Shown piece after piece: positions 63,721 through 64,000 of a stretch of 64,000 nt of DNA (position 1 is the first letter of the stretch; every line of letters begins with the position of its first letter). The position numbers were made by a program, and so were the translations under genes. The notes below the pieces were generated by a model that was not told the origin of the DNA, made no database searches, and worked only from the letters and a program-made list of their open reading frames with translations. The DNA is taken from contig CAWBPR010000005.1 in the NCBI GenBank assembly GCA_963790775.1, forward strand, positions 496,001 through 560,000, in the 5' to 3' direction. This stretch comes from JASJBU01 sp963790775. Lineage in GTDB: Bacteria > Pseudomonadota > Gammaproteobacteria > Chromatiales > Chromatiaceae.

Positions 63721-64000
63721 TGGTCTTACGAGCAACTGAATCAGGGCTCTCAGGCGATGGTACAAACAGTGGTTTGACCACTATTACACTAGTTGGTCTG
63801 GTCCGAACCGAGCGGCGAGACGTAGAGATGATAAATCTTCTGGCCACAGGCGACGGTGATGTGCGGATTGCTGGCCTGATGAATCCCCTTGAGTAACAAC
63901 GACACGCTCGTCTGAAGCGCTGATTGCCTGGGCCATGGTCGGCCGCTGCATCGTTGTTGTATTGTCGTAAACGATTTTATCCATGCCAAACCGCGACGCC
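63721..64000. other. Right end, unassigned
   Basis: About 280 bases. Overlapping 66-codon frames on the minus strand (63784-63984 and 63789-63989) are coding-like but cannot be ranked, and no known domain is seen. A gene entering from the right is possible. Confidence 0.25.

Overview
The window reads as chromosomal DNA of a gammaproteobacterium of moderate GC content. The housekeeping genes are gammaproteobacterial in type: bifunctional-type argA, argE, cysM, dbpA, rhlE, cofactor-independent gpmI and glgC. The many sensory, c-type cytochrome, TlpA and sulfite-exporter-like (TauE/SafE) genes would suit a free-living or facultatively symbiotic sulfur-oxidising lineage, but that is an inference and I cannot name a genus. 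There is no rRNA, intact tRNA or CRISPR array. Many genes carry single-base frameshifts and insertion-sequence (IS) debris is common, so this is either a decaying, mobile-rich genome or an assembly with residual indel errors.

Layout. 0-5 kb: a cupin fragment, a DEDDy exonuclease, and reverse-strand cysM and argA-argE. 5.2-9 kb: a forward cluster of a calcineurin-like phosphoesterase, a phosphatidylserine-decarboxylase-like pyruvoyl enzyme, a pentein (amidinotransferase/deiminase fold) enzyme and a MATE exporter, which looks like a small-molecule pathway. 9-11.6 kb: small accessory genes. 11.9-14.3 kb: an eroded island edge with an internally deleted IS481-type transposase, a VapBC toxin-antitoxin pair, a tyrosine integrase that lost its first catalytic arginine, and the 3' half of a tRNA(CAU) gene as likely attachment site.

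14.7-22.2 kb is the most distinctive region. Between two IS91-type transposase remnants lies a functional-amyloid-like (Fap-like) locus. It has an Asn/Asp/Ser-repeat exported subunit, a second small exported protein, a periplasmic C39 cysteine peptidase, a third exported protein with a Gly-Gly motif and, past an IS1595-type remnant, a coiled-coil plus beta-barrel outer-membrane exporter of FapF type. The locus is preceded by a good sigma-54 promoter match and a 145-bp tandem repeat carrying hairpins. An IS630 element has inserted exactly in the stop codon of the exporter gene and regenerated it.

22.8-34 kb: two convergent DEAD-box helicases, a frameshifted FG-GAP lipoprotein, an HBM-type sensor without output domain, pfkB-gpmI, and a TauE-type exporter. 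34.5-51 kb: mostly small or membrane hypotheticals, a CBS protein, a frameshifted lipase-maturation-factor-like gene, an NAD(P)-binding/DUF2867 protein, a DRE-TIM aldolase-like enzyme, glgC and a DHH phosphoesterase. Two copies of a multi-hairpin intergenic repeat lie in this part.

51.8-64 kb: a pentaheme cytochrome c fused to Ig-like repeats, several small conserved hypotheticals, a DUF302 protein, a Cache-PAS sensor, an exported protein coupled to a TlpA-type thioredoxin, decayed partial duplications of these last genes, and a broken tandem-repeat-domain gene at the right end.
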